Assembly: GCF_001729245.1 (NCBI RefSeq)
Contig: NZ_CP015217.1
Span: 2,408,001-2,472,000, forward strand
Reading direction: 5' to 3'
From: Leptospira tipperaryensis
Lineage (GTDB): Bacteria > Spirochaetota > Leptospiria > Leptospirales > Leptospiraceae
Length of the DNA: 64,000 bases
Below, in pieces: positions 1 to 19,202 of this stretch. The position numbers and the translations under genes were made by a program. The notes beneath the pieces were generated by a model. The model did no database searches. It was not told the DNA's origin and was given only the letters and a program-made list of their open reading frames with translations. Numbering within the stretch: position 1 is the first letter of the stretch; the number at the start of each line of letters is the position of its first letter.

Positions 1-727
1 CCTGAATCCCGTGTCCGGTCGCGTCGGCTAAAAAAACACGCAAGACCCCGGGTTTGATTTCAAAAAGATCATAAAGATCACCGCCGACTTCCATCATAGG
101 AAGATAAGCTGAATGAACTTGAATTCCGGAAATCGAAGGAATGGCGGAAAGAATTTCGGATTGGAGTCTTTTGGCGAGGCCGAGTTCCTCCTTCATGGAT
201 TTATAATATCCCGCGAGCAATCTGGATCTCTGTCTTACCTTTTCTTCGAGCCTTTCCAGGAGTTCTTCTTTTTCCCGGTCCATTTTTTTTAGGGTCTGAT
301 TGGCTCTTTTGAGCTCTATTAGAATTCTATGTTTTTCTGATATATCACGGATGATGATATGATATTGATAAGAATCCTCCGGTCCCGTGACCGATACGGA
401 AACTTCCGAGATCAGAATCGATTTGTCTTTTCGGATCAATCGAATCGGCCCAAAAGGTTTTCTTCTTTTTTTGTCCGGGAGTTTGGCTACGTTTTTAAGA
501 ATTCTATAGAATCGATTTCGAATCCGAAGAGGAAACTGATGTTCGATCGTCTTGCCCATGAGCTCCGAAGCCAAAAAGCCGGACATATTCTCCGCCGCAG
601 GATTGATCAAAAAAATTCGGAAGTCTTTGTCTAAGGAAACGATCGCGTCGATCGCGGAGTGAAATAGCTGTGAATAGCGTTCCTCGGGGTCGTAACTTTT
701 CTGTTCGAAACTCGTGGAACCTGTCAT
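1..727 (-). CDS. PAS domain plus SpoIIE-type (PP2C) phosphatase, C-terminus outside window
   Basis: About 242 codons are visible from the ATG at 727; the gene runs off the left edge. Residues ~15-125 read as a PAS sensor domain (IDAIVSLDKDFRIFLINPAA). A charged coiled coil follows, then the start of a SpoIIE/RsbU-type PP2C domain with VGGDLYDLFE and ADATGHGIQ at the window edge. Proteins of this build dephosphorylate anti-sigma-factor antagonists in partner-switching pathways. It lies 59 bp behind a histidine kinase on the same strand, so the two are probably co-transcribed. The domain reading is direct; the target is unknown. Confidence 0.85.
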   Translation of the reverse strand, partial: MTGSTSFEQKSYDPEERYSQLFHSAIDAIVSLDKDFRIFLINPAAENMSGFLASELMGKTIEHQFPLRIRNRFYRILKNVAKLPDKKRRKPFGPIRLIRKDKSILISEVSVSVTGPEDSYQYHIIIRDISEKHRILIELKRANQTLKKMDREKEELLERLEEKVRQRSRLLAGYYKSMKEELGLAKRLQSEILSAIPSISGIQVHSAYLPMMEVGGDLYDLFEIKPGVLRVFLADATGHGIQ

Positions 728-786
728 AGCGTGTCGGAAGAGAGTCTATTAGGATGAAACCTTCTTATCGTAAAGTCAAGGATCTT

Positions 787-1905
<1,119 letters not shown>

Positions 1906-2024
1906 CCGGTTCTAAGCGATCACAGTTTGGAAAAGCCCCCCCATTCTATGAAGAATTAGAACCGGAAATAGATCAGAATCTAACGTTAGAACCCGGTAAA
2001 ATGTGTTTCAAAACGATAGAAACT

Positions 2025-2789
<765 letters not shown>

Positions 2790-2974
2790 GAGGAATCAAT
2801 TTGCAAAATCCAATTCTATTGAAAACCAAATTCCAAAATTAGAATGCACAAAACTCTTCGATTCCGAACAAGATTCGAAGCAAAATATTTCCTTTTCGAT
2901 ACGAAAATCCGGGGAAAGAAGAAGGAATCATTTTTGTCTTGGAAGCAGATCGGAAACGGGAATTCTGGAGAGCA

Positions 2975-4021
2975 ATGGCCGATTTTTTTCAACTCAATCC
3001 CGGTGAAATTCTTACCTTAGTAGAAAAGGCAGGGTACGAGCCTTCCGGTCATTGTATGGCTCTGAACAGTTTGGAGAATCGAGTCTTCGACCTTCGTTTG
3101 GAAGACGGAACTCATATCATTTCCAAATTCTACAGACCCGGAAGATGGACTCGGGAACAGATTTTGGAAGAACATCAATTTCTTCTGGATCTGAGAGAAG
3201 AAGAAATTCCGGTCTGCGCGCCCCTTTTGTTTCCGGATGGAAACAGCCTCGCGTCCTTTCAAGATGAAATCTTTTATTCTTTCTGGCCTCGGGTCGGAGG
3301 AAGATCACCGGACGAGCTGACGCCGGAAAATCTTAGAATTCTCGGAAGGCTCCTAGGGAGAATCCACAACGTAGGCCAGTCCAAAATTCTAAAACATAGA
3401 ATCACTCTTGATTCCAAAACCTATGGAACCAATCCTTTGGAAGTTCTGATTCAAGGGGATTGGATTCCTTCCAGTTGTAGAAAAGAATATCAAGAAACCG
3501 CTCTGCGGATCTTCGATCTTTTCCAAGAAAAAATCGTTTCGGTTCCGATGCATAGAATTCACGGAGATTGTCATAAGGGAAATCTTCTGAACGGAAAGGA
3601 AGGTTGGTTCTTTGTGGACTTCGACGATTCTCTGAACGGGCCCGCCGTTCAGGATTTTTGGATGCTTCTTTCCCGGGGACAAGAAGGAATCGAAGAAAGA
3701 GAACATCTCATTTCCGGTTATCGGGAATTTCGAGACTTCGACGATCGTTGGTTGGATTTGATCGAAATTTTGAGGGCGATGCGGTTTATCCACTACTCTT
3801 CTTGGATTTCCACACGATTTGAAACCGATCCTTCCTTTCCCACGGCTTTTCCGCACTTTGTCGGAAATGAATACTGGGAAAAAGAAACCCTCGAACTCAA
3901 AGAACAATACAAACTCGTCTTAGGTTCCTTAGGTGATAAACATTTCTTTTCGGTTACAGAGTCCCTTCCTCCCGAAGAAGAACTGACCAACAAGGATTTT
4001 TTTTGGGACTTGGAAGATTAA
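2975..4021 (+). CDS. srkA: SrkA/YihE-like stress-response kinase
   Basis: 348 residues that follow E. coli SrkA (YihE/RdoA) almost block by block: SLENRVFDL, ISKFYRPGRWTREQILEEHQ, VGGR, the catalytic loop HRIHGDCHKGN, the metal-binding VDFDD, and GPAVQDFWMLLS. SrkA is a choline-kinase-fold Ser/Thr kinase that protects cells from envelope and oxidative stress. The ATG at 2975 has GGAG just upstream and gives an N-terminus of E. coli length. An in-frame TTG at 2939 is possible but less likely. It stands alone, 159 bp before the phosphate transporter. Confidence 0.9.
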   Translation: MADFFQLNPGEILTLVEKAGYEPSGHCMALNSLENRVFDLRLEDGTHIISKFYRPGRWTREQILEEHQFLLDLREEEIPVCAPLLFPDGNSLASFQDEIFYSFWPRVGGRSPDELTPENLRILGRLLGRIHNVGQSKILKHRITLDSKTYGTNPLEVLIQGDWIPSSCRKEYQETALRIFDLFQEKIVSVPMHRIHGDCHKGNLLNGKEGWFFVDFDDSLNGPAVQDFWMLLSRGQEGIEEREHLISGYREFRDFDDRWLDLIEILRAMRFIHYSSWISTRFETDPSFPTAFPHFVGNEYWEKETLELKEQYKLVLGSLGDKHFFSVTESLPPEEELTNKDFFWDLED

Positions 4022-4180
4022 CCGATTGCTTTTGTAACAGAAAAGTAATAATCACAATTGGGTCCGAGACAAAATTTCAGTTGTCCGACTTCCCCTATAG
4101 AAAAGACTCAAAAGAACTCGATATTCAAGATACTAAAGCGAAAACTGTAGATTCTACTAAACAATAAACGGAAGCGTTTC

Positions 4181-6469
<2,289 letters not shown>

Positions 6470-6484
6470 CTCTTATTCCTCTCC

Positions 6485-6518
6485 CCATCCGCGATTTGCA
6501 AAAGTAAATCGTGGATGG
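6485..6518. terminator. 13-bp hairpin after the phosphate transporter gene
   Basis: CCATCCGCGATTT pairs with AAATCGTGGATGG through one G-U pair, with a loop of 8 nt. It lies 15 bp past the transporter stop codon. No clean T-run follows, so it may act as a 3' stabiliser or a weak terminator. Confidence 0.5.
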
Positions 6519-6745
6519 CTCCCTTGATACGACCTCGCCCTACACGCGGGACAAACCCCCACTTTCCAGAATTCTCCGCTGATAAATTAGAATCTAACTA
6601 AATCTCTACTCTGTTATTCGAATCTATCCACAAGGACCAAGCCGAATCAAAACAAAACCGTCTCTTATCTTAAAGTTGGATCAACCCGAAATAAACTCAA
6701 AGGGCCTATATTGAAGGGTCCAATCAAAACAAATCAATCTTTTTA

Positions 6746-6764
6746 AAGGATCTTAAAGATCCTT
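6746..6764. repeat. Perfect 7-bp inverted repeat AAGGATC-TTAAA-GATCCTT
   Basis: This short hairpin lies in the convergent gap between the phosphate transporter gene and clpX. On the minus strand it is ~430 bp past clpX. No protein site is recognised. The rest of the 727-bp gap outside this, the 6485 hairpin and the 6900-7057 element shows no convincing gene. Confidence 0.35.
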
Positions 6765-6899
6765 CCATTCAATATTAGAATATTTTAATTTACAAAATTC
6801 TTTGTTTGTCCGCATTCTTTTTGGGGAAACCAGCCACCGAAGAATCTGAAACGTTTTTCGCAAAGAATCTTTGCCGAGAGGACGCAAAGGAGAGTATTC

Positions 6900-7057
6900 T
6901 GTAGGAGTTCCGACAAAGAAAAGCCGATTTTTTTGCTTGGAAAATTAGGTTTTTGTGATATAGGAAAATCTCCGGAGTTTTCCCGCCACCGCTCCCCTCC
7001 ACCCAAAATCAGGGTGGGGCCCGCGTGTTTTACAGTAGAGTCGTCGTAGTTCCTACA
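6900..7057 (+). mobile_element. MITE-like element, copy A (158 bp)
   Basis: It starts with the arm TGTAGGAGTTCCGACA and ends with CGTCGTAGTTCCTACA, giving imperfect terminal inverted repeats that are each nearly palindromic. Inside are a T/A-rich left half with a TGTGATATAGGAAAA motif, then a C-rich strand (CCGCCACCGCTCCCCTCC), then the hairpin CCACCC-AAAATCA-GGGTGG. It encodes no protein. It matches six other copies in the window in layout and length. It sits between convergent genes. Confidence 0.8.
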
Positions 7058-7169
7058 AAACTATCTTGAGACAAGCATCTGTATGCGAAAAATCCGCAAC
7101 CAATAGAGAACATCGAGGTTTAAACCCCGAGCAAACTCGATGGATCCAACCAGGTCCACCCAACACTTC

Positions 7170-7185
7170 GCTCTCTTTGGAGAGC
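7170..7185 (-). terminator. Hairpin 3' of clpX
   Basis: GCTCTC-TTTG-GAGAGC lies 12 bases beyond the clpX stop codon. Flanking bases (CAC...GTG) may extend the stem. No T-run follows on the minus strand, so this is at best a weak terminator. Confidence 0.35.
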
Positions 7186-7196
7186 TCGGTGAAAAA

Positions 7197-8459
<1,263 letters not shown>

Positions 8460-8473
8460 GGGAGATCTCCTTA

Positions 8474-9088
8474 TTAAGCTGGGGCAGCGACTGGCGCTGT
8501 TTTGCTACGGTCGATATCGATTACGGTATCTAGAATTCCGTAGTTCTTCGCTTCTTCCGCGGTCATATAAAAATTTCTTTCGGTATCTTTCTGAATTTGC
8601 TCCACACTCTTTCCGGTGTGTTTGTGATAGATCGTGTTTAAAATTTCTTTCAGTTTCAGAACTTCTCGGGCTTGAATCTCGATATCGCTCGCTTGACCCG
8701 TCGCCCCGCCCATAGGTTGGTGCATCATGATTCTTGAATTCGGAAGCGCGGAACGTTTTCCGGGAGCGCCGCCTGCCAGAAGCAGAGCCGCCATAGAAGA
8801 AGCCTGACCCAAACAAAGAGTTCTTACGTCGGGCTTTATGTATTGCATTGTATCATAAATGGCGAGACCGGAAGAAACATAACCTCCGGGAGAATTGAGA
8901 TACAAATAGATATCTCTCTCCGGATTTTCAGCTTCCAAGAATAACAATTGGGCTGTAATCACGTTTGCATAATCGTCGTTGATTGCATTCCCGAGAAAGA
9001 TGATTCTATCTTTTAAAAGTCGGGAAAAGATATCGTAAGATCTTTCTCCCCTGCTCGTCTGCTCGATCACATACGGAATTACACTCAT
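8474..9088 (-). CDS. clpP: ATP-dependent Clp protease proteolytic subunit ClpP
   Basis: 204 residues. The catalytic Ser98 is in [11 protein letters not shown] and His123 is in [10 protein letters not shown], with the Asp in the conserved C-terminal helix region. The [17 protein letters not shown] block is standard. ClpP forms the tetradecameric proteolytic chamber served by ClpX. Its ATG overlaps the tig stop (ATGA), and clpX follows after 14 bp, giving the classical three-gene operon. The C-terminal TAPVAAPA tail is slightly unusual and probably disordered. Confidence 0.98.
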   Translation of the reverse strand: MSVIPYVIEQTSRGERSYDIFSRLLKDRIIFLGNAINDDYANVITAQLLFLEAENPERDIYLYLNSPGGYVSSGLAIYDTMQYIKPDVRTLCLGQASSMAALLLAGGAPGKRSALPNSRIMMHQPMGGATGQASDIEIQAREVLKLKEILNTIYHKHTGKSVEQIQKDTERNFYMTAEEAKNYGILDTVIDIDRSKTAPVAAPA

Positions 9089-10440
9089 GATTTCTGCTCT
9101 TCCTTTTGGTTCAGATATTCTTTTACCTGGCCAATACTCAATTTGTCAGTATATTTCTTTTCTACAAGATCAAAGAGGGTATCATCCACTTTTTTCGCGA
9201 AAAAATTTTCTCGATAATTATCCATGAGTTTTCCCTTTTCCAGCTCTTTTTTAAGATCGGACAGAGAAATCTGGTAACTTGACGCAAGTTTTTCTAAATC
9301 GGCATCAAAATCCGAATCAGAATACACAATGTTCTCCGTCTGAGCGATCTTTTGACGGGTGAAAAAGTGTTTCAGGCGGGTTTCCGCGAGATTTTTGAAA
9401 GATTCTTGCACTTCTTTCAGATCTTTTTTGATCATCTCCGCGTATTTTTCCATCGTAATGTGAGGAAGACGGAATTCGTGGATCATATTGTGAAAAACGT
9501 GTTCGGATTCTTCTTTTACATAAGATTCCGGGAAGATAAACTTAGAATCGTCGATGACTTCCTTGTAGATCTCTTCCATCTTCTTATTCTTCACCCCGTC
9601 CTCAAAACGTTCCTTAAGGTTCTTACGAATCTTATCTTTGAGGGCGCCGAGAGACTCGGAACCGTCGAATTCGGAAGCGAGATCGTCGTCCACCGGTGGG
9701 AGAATGTTTGCATATTGAGCTTTTACGGTTACGGAATATTCAAAGGATTTCCCCGCCACTTCGTTCTGAGAATAATCTTCAGGGAATGCGTGGACAAAGT
9801 CCTTGCTGTCTCCGGTTTTTAAACCGTAGAGATTGTCATCAAAACCTTTCAGATTGCTTTCGTGACCTAAATGGTAGTCGTTGGAAGTATTGCTCGCGTT
9901 TTTCGGTTCTTGACCGGATTCGCGGACCACGTATTCCATATCGATAATGTCCCCGCTCACGGTGACTTGGCCTTCTTCTTTGAGCTGTTTACGGGCCAAT
10001 TGTTTACGGATGGTTTCGATCTCTTCTAACACGTCGGCGTCGGATACGACAACTTCCGGAAGTTTGACCTTGACCTTTTTGTATTTACCGAGGGTGATTT
10101 CCGGATTGGTTTCATAAACCGCTGTCGCGATCAGAGTTTTTCCGGGTTGATAGTCTTGGATTTCAAATTTTGGAAACCGGACCATCGGATGTTCTAATTT
10201 TGTAATGATAGAAGTCATTCCGTCCACGATCAGAGTGTTGATCGCGTCACTCGCCACCGCGTCACCGAGATGACGTTTCACCATTTGCAAGGGAGCCTTG
10301 CCTTGGCGGAAGCCGGGAATTTTTACGTCTTTCTGTTTTTCCGCGTAAGTCTTTTCAAAAGCTTTCTCGATATCGGAAGCTTCGAAAGTAAGTTTAATGT
10401 CAACGGTAGCGTTAGAATTCTTTTTTGTTTTGTATTCCAT
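9085..10440 (-). CDS. tig: Trigger factor (ribosome-associated chaperone and PPIase)
   Basis: 451 residues from the ATG at 10440 ([16 protein letters not shown]). The ribosome-docking signature is [19 protein letters not shown] central FKBP-like PPIase domain follows ([30 protein letters not shown]), then the helical C-terminal chaperone domain. It shields nascent chains at the ribosome exit. The reading frame stays open upstream to 10521, but that part runs through a tRNA gene, so the longer start is rejected. It overlaps clpP by four bases. Confidence 0.96.
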   Translation of the reverse strand: MEYKTKKNSNATVDIKLTFEASDIEKAFEKTYAEKQKDVKIPGFRQGKAPLQMVKRHLGDAVASDAINTLIVDGMTSIITKLEHPMVRFPKFEIQDYQPGKTLIATAVYETNPEITLGKYKKVKVKLPEVVVSDADVLEEIETIRKQLARKQLKEEGQVTVSGDIIDMEYVVRESGQEPKNASNTSNDYHLGHESNLKGFDDNLYGLKTGDSKDFVHAFPEDYSQNEVAGKSFEYSVTVKAQYANILPPVDDDLASEFDGSESLGALKDKIRKNLKERFEDGVKNKKMEEIYKEVIDDSKFIFPESYVKEESEHVFHNMIHEFRLPHITMEKYAEMIKKDLKEVQESFKNLAETRLKHFFTRQKIAQTENIVYSDSDFDADLEKLASSYQISLSDLKKELEKGKLMDNYRENFFAKKVDDTLFDLVEKKYTDKLSIGQVKEYLNQKEEQKS

Positions 10441-10479
10441 GATTCGAATAGGCCTGGAGGAGAAGAGTATAGAAGAAAA

Positions 10480-10551
<72 letters not shown>

Positions 10552-10613
10552 GATTATTCAGGTAGATCCATGATTTTCGGCAAAAGTCCGGTGTAAACTC
10601 ACTTTTTGGAGAA

Positions 10614-11252
10614 TCATCTTTTCCTCAGAATTTTTTGAAAGAAGGGCAAAAGATTTTTTGCAAGGATCCGATGTCCTTCCGCGGTTGGATGAATTCCGTC
10701 TTTCTGATTGAGTTTTTTATTTCCGGCGACTCCGTCCAAAAAAAACGGAACGAGAGGAAGGCTTTCGTCCTTTGCAATCTTTGGAAAAATAGATTCAAAT
10801 TTTTTTCTATATTCTTTTCCTAAATTGGGAAAGGTTCTCATCCCAATGAGAAGAATTTTTGCCTTCGGATTTTTCTTTCTCACTCTCGAAAGAATCTCTT
10901 TTAGATTCTTTTCAGTTTGATCCGGAGAAATTCCCCGCATGGAATCGTTGGCTCCGAGTTCGAGGACGAACAAATCGAAGGGATTGGAGAGAGCCCAGTC
11001 CAGACGAGACAAACCGCCCGAACTCGTGTCCCCGCTCATACCCGCGTTGATGGACTTCACGGAAACTCCTTGTTTGGAAAGTTCTTTTTCCAGAACTCCC
11101 GGAAAGGCTTCCTCCGGAGAATTGAGCCCCAAACCGGCGGTAAGACTGTCTCCAAAAAAAAGGATTCGAATCGGAGAGGTTTCGGAATCTGCGGAAAGGG
11201 AAGTAAAATAAAAAGAGCTTAGAATGAGAATTAAGAGTTTAAAACGAATCAT
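10614..11252 (-). CDS. Exported SGNH-hydrolase (TesA-like arylesterase/lysophospholipase)
   Basis: 212 residues with a signal peptide (~1-21, [16 protein letters not shown]). The GDSL hydrolase blocks are [10 protein letters not shown] (block I, nucleophile Ser), the Gly-containing block II ([12 protein letters not shown]), [10 protein letters not shown] (block III) and the catalytic pair [10 protein letters not shown]. This is the arrangement of E. coli TesA, a periplasmic thioesterase/lysophospholipase. The in vivo substrate is unknown. It is transcribed divergently from the nagZ-like gene, with 63 bp between the starts. Confidence 0.92.
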   Translation of the reverse strand: MIRFKLLILILSSFYFTSLSADSETSPIRILFFGDSLTAGLGLNSPEEAFPGVLEKELSKQGVSVKSINAGMSGDTSSGGLSRLDWALSNPFDLFVLELGANDSMRGISPDQTEKNLKEILSRVRKKNPKAKILLIGMRTFPNLGKEYRKKFESIFPKIAKDESLPLVPFFLDGVAGNKKLNQKDGIHPTAEGHRILAKNLLPFFQKILRKR

Positions 11253-11315
11253 TACAACGACCTACCGGAGGAATTTGTTTTTACAGAATTCAACGTTCTT
11301 ATATCCTGTCAAACT

Positions 11316-13049
<1,734 letters not shown>

Positions 13050-13105
13050 GAAGGATCGCAAAAGTTCTCTTGAGACTCCGACCTCGTTTGGTTTAAGCCG
13101 AATTT

Positions 13106-13265
13106 TGTCGGAGTTCCTACAAAACAAGAAGCAAATTTTCTACTTGCTGAAAGCGTAATTTTATGATAGAGAAAATTTTCCCGATTCTTCCCACCACCCC
13201 ACCCCGCCACCCAAGGTCAGGGTGGGGCAAAAAAAGTTTTTCGGCGGATCGTCGGAGTTCCTACA
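13106..13265 (+). mobile_element. MITE-like element, copy B (160 bp)
   Basis: The left arm is TGTCGGAGTTCCTACA and the right arm CGTCGGAGTTCCTACA. The interior carries TATGATAGAGAAAA, a C-rich run (CCCACCACCCCACCCCG) and the hairpin CCACCC-AAGGTCA-GGGTGG. It fills most of the gap between the nagZ-like gene and hemW, ending 24 bp before the hemW start, so it may affect hemW expression. Confidence 0.8.
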
Positions 13266-13289
13266 ATTCCCCGTTTTCGCCGTTAGGCT

Positions 13290-14462
13290 ATGAAAGAGAA
13301 TAGAGTGGACTTGCAAAATCCAATTTCCAAAACAGGTTTGCCGGGAATCTACATCCACTACCCCTACTGCATTCAAAAATGTGAATACTGCGATTTTTTC
13401 TCCGTTGGAAACGGCAAAGCCCCGATCCCCGACGAAGCAAGACTCTTTGCAAGATACAAAGAGGAAATTCTTCAAAGAATCTCAGACAATCCTTCCCTTT
13501 CCAGTTTAGAATTTGATACGATCTTCTTTGGAGGAGGAACTCCCAGCCGAGCCGATCTCAAACGTATCGAGGACACGGTCGTATTCTTAAAACAAAACCT
13601 GATCGTCTCTTCTCAAGCGGAGATCACGATGGAATGCAACCCGGAAGATATCACTCCGGAATTTTTAAACTCTCTCTCTCAGGCAGGAATCAATCGTATC
13701 TCAGTGGGAATCCAGAGTTTTCATCCGGAAAGACTTCAATTCTTAGGAAGACACTACGATCCCGAACGTTACGGAAATATCTTGGAAACCGTCAAGAATT
13801 CTCCGATCCGAAACTTCTCAGCGGATCTCATCTACGGAATCCCGGGACAAACCATCGAAGAAATTCTCAAGGACATCCAACAGGTTCTTTCCTACGGAGG
13901 AAAACATATCAGCCTCTACGCGCTCACCGTGGAAAAGGGAACGGAATATTCAAGAAAAGTAATAGACTCTATTCTTCCTCCGCCCGAAGAAGAGATCCAA
14001 GAGGAGATCTTAAAACAACTCCCGGAGCTTCTCTTTCCTTTCGGAATGTTTCAGTATGAGGTAAGCAATTATTCAAAACCTGGATTTCATTCCAGACACA
14101 ATCTAAAGTATTGGACGATGGAATATTATTTAGGAATCGGTCCCGGAGCTCACGGATTTCTCCCGGGAGGACGTTATTCAAATCCAAGAAATGTGGAAAC
14201 TTACAAACGAAAAGAATTCTCCAGAGATTATTCCCCTCCCGATGTTTTTGAAGAATTGGTTCTTTCTCTCTTTCGTTTGTTTCAGCCGATCGATATAAGT
14301 TCTTTTTACGATCTCATTCCGGACAAAAAAGAAAAGTTAGAACAAGCCTTGGTCTCTCTTAAAAACTCAAACCTCGCCACATTCCAAAATGGAATCTTTT
14401 GTTGGAAACCGGAATCGGTTCTTTTTTTAGATTCCGAGATCCTAAAACTCGCTTCCTTATAA
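13290..14462 (+). CDS. hemW: Radical SAM protein HemW (heme chaperone, HemN-like)
   Basis: 390 residues. It starts into the radical-SAM core with [18 protein letters not shown], i.e. the CX3CX2C cluster ligands. Then come [17 protein letters not shown] and the HemW-type HN-x-x-YW motif ([22 protein letters not shown]). HemW-type proteins carry heme to acceptor proteins and lack the extra N-terminal region of true HemN oxidases; the length fits HemW. Old annotations would call it oxygen-independent coproporphyrinogen III oxidase. Element B ends 24 bp upstream. Confidence 0.9.
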   Translation: MKENRVDLQNPISKTGLPGIYIHYPYCIQKCEYCDFFSVGNGKAPIPDEARLFARYKEEILQRISDNPSLSSLEFDTIFFGGGTPSRADLKRIEDTVVFLKQNLIVSSQAEITMECNPEDITPEFLNSLSQAGINRISVGIQSFHPERLQFLGRHYDPERYGNILETVKNSPIRNFSADLIYGIPGQTIEEILKDIQQVLSYGGKHISLYALTVEKGTEYSRKVIDSILPPPEEEIQEEILKQLPELLFPFGMFQYEVSNYSKPGFHSRHNLKYWTMEYYLGIGPGAHGFLPGGRYSNPRNVETYKRKEFSRDYSPPDVFEELVLSLFRLFQPIDISSFYDLIPDKKEKLEQALVSLKNSNLATFQNGIFCWKPESVLFLDSEILKLASL

Positions 14463-14487
14463 ATCGGTTTCTTTTTTGAAACCGATT
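14462..14487. terminator. Perfect 10-bp hairpin after hemW
   Basis: AATCGGTTTC-TTTTTT-GAAACCGATT overlaps the end of the hemW stop codon. The stem is perfect. No T-run follows on the plus strand; it is probably a 3'-end structure or a terminator of limited strength. Confidence 0.5.
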
Positions 14488-14733
14488 CAACCCAAACAAA
14501 GCAAAAAAGCTTCGCCTAACACAAATACATTCAAAAATAATTGTATACAATTTTTAATATATAGATAAACGATAGTCTCAAAACCAGAGAAGTCGTTCAA
14601 AATGTTTTCCTTCCAAACAACCAATTTGTTTTTAAAACTAAGCCGATCCAAAAACCGCTTTAGCAAAATTCAAATCCGGCTCAATTTTTTCGTTCTTCAT
14701 CTTTTATGATTATTAGTTAGACAAGAGACAACA

Positions 14734-15138
14734 ATGATGACCAAAACAAAAACACACCAATACGAAACGTCCTTCCACTTTCAGGCGGGAGATACGAATG
14801 GGAAATTGACCTTTGAAAAGGTTCAGATGATTTTAAACGAAGCAAGGAAGGAAGCCCTTCAAAATATTGAACTTCATTCTTTTTCTTCGGGAGCAAATAC
14901 GATCGAACCCTTGGTTCTTTGGTCGGAGAGTGATTTCACCGAAATGCCCAACTTTTCGGATTCGGTTTTGATTGAAACCGAACTCCAAAATTTAACGGGC
15001 CCTCGATATAAGATTCTACAAAAGCTGATTCGAAAATCGGATTACAAGATCCTCTGCCAATCCAAATCTCTTTGTATTCTTTTTGATTCTCATAAAAAGA
15101 AACCCTGGAAAAAAAGAGAATCGTTGTTAGTTGGCTGA
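14734..15138 (+). CDS. Small hotdog-fold (4HBT thioesterase-like) protein
   Basis: 134 residues. The order of segments resembles 4-hydroxybenzoyl-CoA thioesterase-like proteins: YETSFHFQAGDTNGKLTFEK in place of the usual DTDxxGHVNN, a helix ending in NEARKEAL, then VLIETELQNLTGPRYKI and a final SKSLCILFDSHKKKPW strand. The length suits a single hotdog domain. The catalytic loop is degenerate (no GH pair), so the enzyme may be inactive or have another role. It stands alone. The start is one of two adjacent ATGs at 14734/14737. Confidence 0.65.
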   Translation: MMTKTKTHQYETSFHFQAGDTNGKLTFEKVQMILNEARKEALQNIELHSFSSGANTIEPLVLWSESDFTEMPNFSDSVLIETELQNLTGPRYKILQKLIRKSDYKILCQSKSLCILFDSHKKKPWKKRESLLVG

Positions 15139-15253
15139 TTGATTTAAAAAAGAATCCACATCCATTCGCCGAAACAAAATCCCTTCTACACGGCGAACCG
15201 ATTCCAACGCATAAGTTTAGAATTCCGATTCTATCTAAAAAATGAATTTCTAA

Positions 15254-15735
<482 letters not shown>

Positions 15736-15739
<4 letters not shown>

Positions 15740-17445
15740 GCTTTTTTTAGTCCGGCCAGATCCTTAAATTCAATCATATCCTTTTGAGATTTTCCCGCGG
15801 GAATCATCGGGAATACTTTTTCTTCGGATGGAATCATCACTTCCAAAAGAGCGGCCCCGTCGTCTTTGGTAAAAAATTCGATTGCCTTGTCGATTTCCGA
15901 CTTCTCGGAAATTTTCATCGCGGGAATCGAATAGGCTTCCGCGAGTTTTACAAAGTCGGGATTGAAGTTCCATTCCGATTGGGAAAATCTTTCTTCGTAA
16001 AAGAGTTCCTGCCACTGGCGAACCATTCCTAGAAAGTTATTATTAAAGATGAGAATTTTGACTCCCAGTTTGTTAGCCGCGATCGTCGCCAATTCTTGAA
16101 TGTTCATCTGAATCGAACCGTCCCCGGAAACACAGATCGTCATCTTGTCGGGCCTTCCAAACTTCGCTCCAATCGCAGCGGGAAGTCCGTAACCCATCGT
16201 TCCGAGTCCGCCGGAAGTAAGCCAGTTGTTCGGCTCGTCAAAAAGATAATACTGAGCCGCCCACATCTGGTGTTGTCCCACGTCCGTGGAAACGATCGCC
16301 TTTCCCTGGGTCTTTTTGTAGAGACGTTCTAAGAAATCCTGAGGTTTGATCGTAGTTCCGGAATTATCAAAATCCAGAGGGTGATCTTTTTTGAGTCCTT
16401 GCAGATAATTGATCCAAGAAGGACGGTCCTGTTTTTTTACATAAGGAAGAATCGCTTGAATCGCGTCTTTCAAATCCCCGTGTAAAAGATAATCCACATG
16501 AATTCGTTTATTAAATTCGGCAGTATCGATATCTACGTGAGCGCGAACTGCTTTTTCAGCGAATTCCCCGATCTTGGCGACGCGGTCGTCAAAACGCGCA
16601 CCCAAGTTGAGAATATAATCACATTCTAATACTGCTTTGTTCGCCGCCGCGGTTCCGTGCATTCCCAACATTCCCACTGCAAGCGGATGTGTTCCCGGAA
16701 AAGACCCGATTCCCATCAAAGTTGTGGTCACCGGAATTCCAGCCTTGGTGGCGAGTTCGAAAATTTCTTTGTGAGCGTTTGCGTTGATCGCTCCCCCGCC
16801 GACATAAAGAAGTGGTTTTTTTGCGGAGTTTATGGCTTCGGCGAATTCTTCTACGTTTCCCTTTACTTCGGGTTTTTTATAGTGATGAGGAGCGATTTTG
16901 AGACGGGTCGCCTTTCTCACGTTAGTCAGCTCGGTCTGAACGTCCTTTGGAAAGTCCAAAAGGACCGGACCGGGGCGACCACCTAACGCGATTAAGGTGG
17001 CTTCCTCGAAATGTCTCGCGATATCGTCCGCGGACTTCATGAGTGCGTTGTATTTTGTGATTGGAATCGTAATTCCGAAGATATCGGCTTCTTGAAAGGC
17101 GTCGCTTCCGATTGAATTCGTCGCGACCTGACCGGTAATTGCGAGCACCGGAATGGAGTCCATTTTTGCGTCCGCGAGACCGGTTACTAGATTAGTGGCT
17201 CCGGGTCCGGATGTTGCAATGCACACACCGAGTTTCCCTGTCGCTCTCGCATAACCTTCCGCCATGTGAATAGCGCCTTGCTCGTGTCTTACGAGGATGT
17301 GTTTGATCTTCTTACTTTTGTAGATCTCGTCATAAAAGGGTAGAATGGCCCCGCCAGGGTATCCAAAAACGATATCCACACCATATTCTTCCAGAAGTTC
17401 CACCATCAATCTGGCGCCTGTAATTCTTTCTGATTCTGCGGACAT
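15736..17445 (-). CDS. ilvB: Acetolactate synthase large (catalytic) subunit
   Basis: 569 residues. The N-terminal pyrimidine-binding domain ([16 protein letters not shown], the catalytic Glu in [17 protein letters not shown]) is followed by a central FAD-type domain and a C-terminal ThDP-binding domain ([12 protein letters not shown] ... [12 protein letters not shown]). It condenses two pyruvates, or pyruvate plus 2-oxobutyrate, in branched-chain amino-acid synthesis. I chose the ATG at 17445 because AGGGGAGG sits just upstream; an earlier in-frame ATG at 17466 falls inside a likely -10 region. Confidence 0.96.
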
Positions 17446-17463
17446 GGTCCCTCCCCTTACGTC

Positions 17464-17492
17464 CATAAAGATACCGGAAAGGCTACTGTCAA
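17464..17492 (-). promoter_or_regulatory. Candidate sigma-70-type promoter for ilvBN
   Basis: On the minus strand TTGACA (17492-17487) is followed after 17 bp by TTTATG (17469-17464). Transcription would start near 17457, giving a leader of only ~12 nt before the ilvB ATG at 17445. The -10 match is weak, so this is tentative. No attenuator hairpin is visible. Confidence 0.35.
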
Positions 17493-19196
<1,704 letters not shown>

Positions 19197-19202
19197 GAAC
19201 TC

